DNA of 25,729 nucleotides from NCBI GenBank assembly GCA_034006265.1, contig JAVETB010000038.1, positions 1 through 25,729 of the forward strand, read 5' to 3'. This stretch comes from Syntrophus sp034006265 (GTDB lineage Bacteria; Desulfobacterota; Syntrophia; Syntrophales; Syntrophaceae). The position numbers and the translations under genes are program-made. Each line of letters starts with the position of its first letter. The first letter of the stretch is position 1. This document shows positions 21,736 to 25,729 of the stretch, piece by piece. The notes under the pieces were generated by a model that was not told the DNA's origin, made no database searches, and was given only the letters and a program-made list of their open reading frames with translations.

Positions 21736-22355
21736 GAATTACTCTCCTTCCGGCGATTGTAAACCACTTCCACATAGTTGAACATCGCCATCATGATACC
21801 CACGCAGAAGAACCCCGCTGCAGGAAGAACAAAGAACAGAAGCGGTTTGAATCCAAGAACATCGTAGCCAAGAAGCATGCCCGAACCGAGAAGCTCACGG
21901 ACAAAACCGATGGTGACCATGCCGAACATGAAGCCGACACCCATGCCGATTCCGTCCCAGAAAGAGGCGGAGACGGTGTTTTTGCAGGCAAACATCTCAA
22001 GGCGCATGGTGATGATCGCGAAGGCCACGATCAGTTTTACGAAGAGACCTACCTGCTTATAGGCATCAGGAACATAGGCAGCCAGGACCAGGTCGATCAC
22101 CGTCACCCAGGTGGCGATGGTCAAGGTATAGGTGGGTATTCGAATCCGGGGGTGTATGAAGTTTTTTATGGCAGCAATCGTGCAGCTGGAAAAGACTTGC
22201 ACGAAGAGGACTGCCGTGCCGAGCAATAATCCGTTCTTGATGGAGGTCGTCAATCCGACGGCCGGGCACATGGAAAGGGCCAGGCGGAAAATCGGATTTT
22301 CCAGAAATATCCCATCAAGGACAAGCTGACTGTTGGTTTTTTTCGTGGCGGCCAA
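21732..22355 (-). CDS. rnfE: RnfE, with one membrane cysteine missing
   Basis: A 207-residue six-span subunit of Rnf, homologous to RnfA and of opposite topology. The first conserved cysteine is present (Cys30 in ALSMCPAV). The second, normally in a (V/T)NC segment, is replaced: the aligned stretch reads LIVAFAIITMRLEMFACKN, so Ala113 stands where Cys is expected and the nearest Cys is Cys124, 11 residues on. The start is TTG at 22355 with AAGGAGG six bases upstream, and the stop overlaps rnfA. It lies 17 nt after rnfG. Length is normal and the remaining family pattern (LENPIFR, HPRIRIPTY, GMVTIGFVRELLGSG) is intact. Confidence 0.93.
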   Translation of the reverse strand: MAATKKTNSQLVLDGIFLENPIFRLALSMCPAVGLTTSIKNGLLLGTAVLFVQVFSSCTIAAIKNFIHPRIRIPTYTLTIATWVTVIDLVLAAYVPDAYKQVGLFVKLIVAFAIITMRLEMFACKNTVSASFWDGIGMGVGFMFGMVTIGFVRELLGSGMLLGYDVLGFKPLLFFVLPAAGFFCVGIMMAMFNYVEVVYNRRKESNS

Positions 22356-22372
22356 GACTATCCTCCTTTATA

Positions 22373-23275
22373 TCAAATCAAAGCTGGTATCTTCTGGTCG
22401 GCAATCACATCGTTCAGGACCTGGATCCTGTAGGCGAAACGCTTGACCATGTTCTTGACACCATCAGTTACAGACCGGCTGGAAATCGTTGAACCCGTCA
22501 GGGCGTAAATATCCTTTTCACCATACTGTTTGATAATGGCATCCGCTTTATCCTTGTCCATCTTATCCGGTGCATTCAGATAGGCGCGATACTCATCGGG
22601 CAGGGGCTCTTTGATGACATCGAGAGATTTCAGACGTTCAAAGGATTTATTACGAAATTGGTTCTTGAAGTAGTTCTGGGAAATTTCAGCTCCGAGACCG
22701 GGGTCTTCCTCGTGCTCCATGATTTCCAGGCCGCGGATGGCGAATTCAGGATTCAAGGACAAAATGACGTTGATAAATGTCTTGAATCCGCCGAACTTGC
22801 CGGGGAGCAGATAGGCTACGCGCTGACCTCCGAGGCGGGCTATAACGGTGCGATCCTGGTAGGAAATGCCCTGCTCCGTTTTCAGAGCCTCCTTCATCGC
22901 GGTCGCGCGCTCCACGTCTTCAGCCGCCGCTTCCGGGGAGATATTCATGGGTAGACGCTGCACCAGTTTCCCCTCCAGGTTCAGCTTGAGCAATTCATAG
23001 GATTCCTTGCCCGACTCGGTGACGGGAACCATGTAGCCCAGGTAGGTCGTGCCCTTTTCTTCAATGATGTAGCGATAGAGGGAATAAAGCTTCAATTCCT
23101 TGGGGGCGGGGTTCAAATCGCTGTAGCCGAGCAGGCTCAACATCGTTGTGTGAACATTGACGTGTTCATTGTTCTTCTTTGCCTTGTCTGTAAAGATGAA
23201 CGCTGTTCCCATCACCAGGGCAGCCATAAGACAAGAAAGGGTCAAGCGAAATGTTATTTTTACAAATTCGTTCAT
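22373..23275 (-). CDS. rnfG: RnfG, FMN-binding subunit, elongated
   Basis: A 300-residue periplasm-facing subunit with an N-terminal membrane anchor (about residues 8-28). The flavin attachment motif is LTGSTISS with Thr263 as the predicted FMN-carrying threonine (S/T-G-A/S-T). The family stretch EIMEHEEDPGLGAEI lies at 184-198. RnfG is typically about 200 residues; here additional sequence, including a charged segment around residues 90-140, makes it longer. ATG 23275 overlaps the rnfD stop (ATGA), which fixes the start. It carries electrons via covalent FMN between RnfD/E/A and the rest of the complex. Confidence 0.92.
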   Translation of the reverse strand: MNEFVKITFRLTLSCLMAALVMGTAFIFTDKAKKNNEHVNVHTTMLSLLGYSDLNPAPKELKLYSLYRYIIEEKGTTYLGYMVPVTESGKESYELLKLNLEGKLVQRLPMNISPEAAAEDVERATAMKEALKTEQGISYQDRTVIARLGGQRVAYLLPGKFGGFKTFINVILSLNPEFAIRGLEIMEHEEDPGLGAEISQNYFKNQFRNKSFERLKSLDVIKEPLPDEYRAYLNAPDKMDKDKADAIIKQYGEKDIYALTGSTISSRSVTDGVKNMVKRFAYRIQVLNDVIADQKIPALI

Positions 23276-24324
23276 TTTATCGCACCTTTCGCTGGAGCAA
23301 AACGCTTGGGTTGAAACCATGAATCCAATGCCGGTGTGAGGGTATTCATAAGCAGGATCGCATAGCAGACCCCCTCCGGATAGCCGCCTTTGAGGCGGAT
23401 CAGAACCGTAATGGCGCCGACTCCGAATCCGAAAGCAAGCTGGGCGTTTTTCTGGGTGGGTGAGGTGACGTAATCCGTAGCCATGAAGATGGCGCCAAGG
23501 AACACGCCGCCGGTAAGAACGGCCAGGATGGGATCGCCGTTGAAGTAGCCTTCACCGCCGAAAATCCAGGTCAACACACCGATGGTGGCAATAACGGAAA
23601 CCGGAATGTGCCAGGAGATGTATTTTTTGAAGATTAGCACCAGCCCTCCAAGAAGGAGGAGCAGATTGGAGACTTCACCGATGCAGCCGGGCCGCACACC
23701 AAGAAAGAAATCCTTGTACATAGTGGAAACGGCGCCGTATTTATCGATGAGGGCGGCCAGGCCGTAATGCTTCAGCACATAAAGGGGGGTGGCTGTGGAC
23801 ACGGCATCGATCCCGGGCTGCATGTATTTGAAAATGGAGAAGTCGTTCATGGGCATGATCCAGGCCGACGTCATGGCCACAGGGAACGTGGCCACCAGGA
23901 AGGCGCGCCCGATCAGTGCCGGATTAAAAATGTTGAAGCCCAGTCCCCCGAACAGATGCTTGGTGATGTAGATCGTAAAAACCGCGCCCAGGATCGGCAT
24001 CCAATAGGGCACTCCAGGGGGTATTATGTAGGCTAGAAGCAGACCCGTCACCACGGCGCTCCCATCCTTGAGGGTGATGGGGCGGTGAAGAAGCTTCTGG
24101 GAAACCGCTTCGGCAATAACGCAACTGAGAACGCTGACCAGGGTGATGATCAGGGTCTGAAATCCGAAGATGAAAACGGATAAAAGAAGGGGAGGCAACA
24201 AACAGGCATTCACGGTCCACATGATCTTGGCCGTGGATTCGCGGCTTTTAACATGCGGAGAAACAGAGACCGTGCATGCAGATAACGGATGTTCTGAAAT
24301 CTGGGTATCTTTTACTTGCTCCAC
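23272..24324 (-). CDS. rnfD: RnfD, FMN-binding membrane subunit
   Basis: A 350-residue membrane protein of the NqrB/RnfD family, an ion-translocating candidate in Rnf. Recognised features are a cytoplasmic N-terminal SPHVKSRESTAKIMW segment, about ten membrane spans, GLGFNIFNPALIGR, and the covalent FMN site DAVSTATPL (residues 173-181). The C-terminal part includes DPILAVLTGGVFLGAIFMATDYVTSP, typical of the family. The start is GTG at 24324 with AAGGAG 10 nt upstream. It follows rnfC by 26 nt and is translationally coupled to rnfG. Confidence 0.95.
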   Translation of the reverse strand: MEQVKDTQISEHPLSACTVSVSPHVKSRESTAKIMWTVNACLLPPLLLSVFIFGFQTLIITLVSVLSCVIAEAVSQKLLHRPITLKDGSAVVTGLLLAYIIPPGVPYWMPILGAVFTIYITKHLFGGLGFNIFNPALIGRAFLVATFPVAMTSAWIMPMNDFSIFKYMQPGIDAVSTATPLYVLKHYGLAALIDKYGAVSTMYKDFFLGVRPGCIGEVSNLLLLLGGLVLIFKKYISWHIPVSVIATIGVLTWIFGGEGYFNGDPILAVLTGGVFLGAIFMATDYVTSPTQKNAQLAFGFGVGAITVLIRLKGGYPEGVCYAILLMNTLTPALDSWFQPKRFAPAKGAIK

Positions 24325-24350
24325 GATGGCTTTGCTCCTTATCTTTTAGG

Positions 24351-25673
24351 CTATCTTTTTGCCTTTTGCTTGGCCAGGCGGATGAACTGGACCAGCGGTC
24401 TCTTGGCAGGACAGACAAAGGCGCAGGAACCGCACTCAAAACAGTCGAAGACTCCAAAAGGCGCCGTGTCCGCAGCCAGTCCGGCCTCAACATAAAGGCC
24501 GATCTCGTTCGGCGACAATCCCATGGGGCAGGCCTCTACACACCATCCGCAGCGGATGCAGGGCCCATGGGGCTGATCGTCGATCTCTTCTTTGGTCAGG
24601 AAGAGGACTCCCGAAACCGTCTTTGTCACCGGAATGTCCAAAGTGGATACGGCGAATCCCATCATGGGACCTCCCATGACGATCTTTGCCAGATCCGGCT
24701 TCGTACCGCCAAGATATTGAACGATGTCCCGAATGCGCGTACCGACCCGAACCTGAAGGTTGGCCGGTCTCGAAATGCCCCTGCCGGAAATGGTAATGAC
24801 CTTTTCATAGAGCGGTTTATTGAGAACAACAGCATCATAAACAGCTTTTGTTGTGCCGATGTTCTGAACAATCACGCCAACGTCGAAAGGCAATCCGCCG
24901 CCCGGGACTTTGCGTCCGGTCACACTTTCAATCAACTGTTTTTCAGATCCCTGGGGATATTTAACCTGGAGTGCGTCAATCGAGATCTTCGCGCCGTCGA
25001 GCTTCTGCGTTTCAACGGTTTTCCGCAGGACATCAATGGCGTCGCTTTTGTTGGCTTCAACGCCGATGTGCCCTTCTGAGATCCCCAATACGCGAAGGAG
25101 AATCTGGGCCCCCACGATGACCTCTTCAGGCTTTTCCAGCATGACCCGATGGTCCGTGGTCAGGTAAGGTTCGCATTCGGCGCCGTTCAAGATCAGTTTG
25201 TCGACCTTGGTCCCCGGAGGCGGAGCCAGCTTGACATGGGCCGGGAATCCGGCGCCGCCGATCCCGACAATGCCGGCATCCTTTATTTTCGACAGCAGCT
25301 CCTGCGGGCTCAGAGATTTCCAATCCGAAGGCGCATAGGTTTTATCCGGCGCTTCGAGATCCCTGGAAATGGTGACCGAGGGGACATTAAGGGAGACCGG
25401 CCCGATGGACGTGCCGATATCCGTGATGGTCCCGGTGACGCTGGCATGCACATTGGCTCCCAGACCGCCCGTAACCTGGCCGATGAGATCGCCTTCCTCA
25501 ACACGGTCCTTTTTCTTGACCAGGGGCTGGCATGGAGCGCCAAAATGCTGAAGAAGCGGAATTTCGAACTCCTCGGGCAGGGGCATCTTCTCAATAGCCA
25601 ATTGTTCGGTTATTTCTTTGGATTCTGGAGGATGAACCCCACCTTTGGCAAAAGTCAATAATGACGTGCTCAT
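24351..25673 (-). CDS. rnfC: RnfC, NADH-interacting Fe-S subunit
   Basis: A 440-residue peripheral subunit that exchanges electrons with NAD(H). It starts with the FAKGGVHPPESKE segment, contains the flavin/NADH-site motifs GIGGAGFPAHVKL (about 137-149) and LNGAECEPYL (162-171), and ends with two [4Fe-4S] motifs: Cys372/375/378/382 and Cys411/414/417/421. ATG 25673 is used; no strong Shine-Dalgarno sequence is visible. It is the first Rnf gene, so the operon order is C-D-G-E-A-B. Its promoter lies in, or upstream of, the last 56 bases of the window. Confidence 0.95.
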   Translation of the reverse strand: MSTSLLTFAKGGVHPPESKEITEQLAIEKMPLPEEFEIPLLQHFGAPCQPLVKKKDRVEEGDLIGQVTGGLGANVHASVTGTITDIGTSIGPVSLNVPSVTISRDLEAPDKTYAPSDWKSLSPQELLSKIKDAGIVGIGGAGFPAHVKLAPPPGTKVDKLILNGAECEPYLTTDHRVMLEKPEEVIVGAQILLRVLGISEGHIGVEANKSDAIDVLRKTVETQKLDGAKISIDALQVKYPQGSEKQLIESVTGRKVPGGGLPFDVGVIVQNIGTTKAVYDAVVLNKPLYEKVITISGRGISRPANLQVRVGTRIRDIVQYLGGTKPDLAKIVMGGPMMGFAVSTLDIPVTKTVSGVLFLTKEEIDDQPHGPCIRCGWCVEACPMGLSPNEIGLYVEAGLAADTAPFGVFDCFECGSCAFVCPAKRPLVQFIRLAKQKAKR

Positions 25674-25729
25674 AGTAGACAGTCCGTTGATAGAGTTAAA
25701 ATTTATTATGCAAGCCGAAAAACTCTTGA

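Noticed and set aside
1..25729. CRISPR arrays, rRNA genes, insertion sequences, replication origin
   Set aside because: No regularly spaced repeats, rRNA sequence, transposase with inverted ends or origin-type iterons were seen.

Overview
The window looks like a chromosomal segment of an anaerobic deltaproteobacterium (Desulfobacterota), most like Syntrophus/Syntrophales. This is inferred from the gene families present: a full rnfCDGEAB operon, formate dehydrogenase maturation (fdhE with a divergent mobB), a menaquinone-type methyltransferase and an oxidative-folding module. Base composition is moderate, and genes sit in short operons on both strands. I name no species; nothing in the sequence settles it.

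Layout. 1-1.3 kb: a multi-spanning membrane protein of unknown role, ending at a shared terminator with a convergent isochorismatase-fold hydrolase (1358-1915, -). 2.3-5.1 kb: a PilZ protein, RidA, a CcdA/DsbD-type electron-transfer membrane protein and a TlpA/ResA-like thioredoxin lipoprotein on +, facing a DsbC-like periplasmic disulfide isomerase on -. 5.3-7.7 kb: thiM-thiE and a HAD-like protein. 7.7-8.8 kb: poorly assignable DNA, open on both strands. 8.9-11.1 kb (-): pspC-like gene, htpX, then ubiE/menG. 11.4-12.4 kb: RNase HI, then a small membrane-anchored charged protein on -. 12.4-14.7 kb: mobB (-) divergent from fdhE-nth (+). 14.9-16.6 kb (-): bacterial PolX with a PHP domain. 16.8-17.5 kb: secG and tRNA-Leu(GAG). 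17.5-19.8 kb: a more AT-rich stretch with an SDR oxidoreductase and a DUF2080-like small protein paired with a GNAT acetyltransferase. 19.9-25.7 kb (-): the Rnf operon in the order rnfC-D-G-E-A-B.

The most interesting part is the Rnf operon, which looks like a distinctive variant. (1) rnfB has an in-frame TGA exactly where the first cysteine of its N-terminal [4Fe-4S] motif belongs. A compact hairpin with a GGU loop follows at the spacing expected of a bacterial SECIS element, so RnfB is probably a selenoprotein with Sec54 as a cluster ligand. (2) RnfA carries an N-terminal lipoprotein signal and an extra periplasmic domain of about 100 residues. (3) RnfE lacks the second of two conserved membrane cysteines that normally help hold the intramembrane [2Fe-2S] cluster, although a cysteine lies 11 residues further on. 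(4) RnfG is about 100 residues longer than usual.

How the genes fit together: Rnf couples ferredoxin/NAD+ electron transfer to an ion gradient, and formate dehydrogenase maturation and menaquinone methylation fit the same anaerobic electron economy. CcdA, TlpA and DsbC form a periplasmic thiol-redox set. ThiM and ThiE are thiazole-salvage and coupling enzymes of thiamine synthesis.
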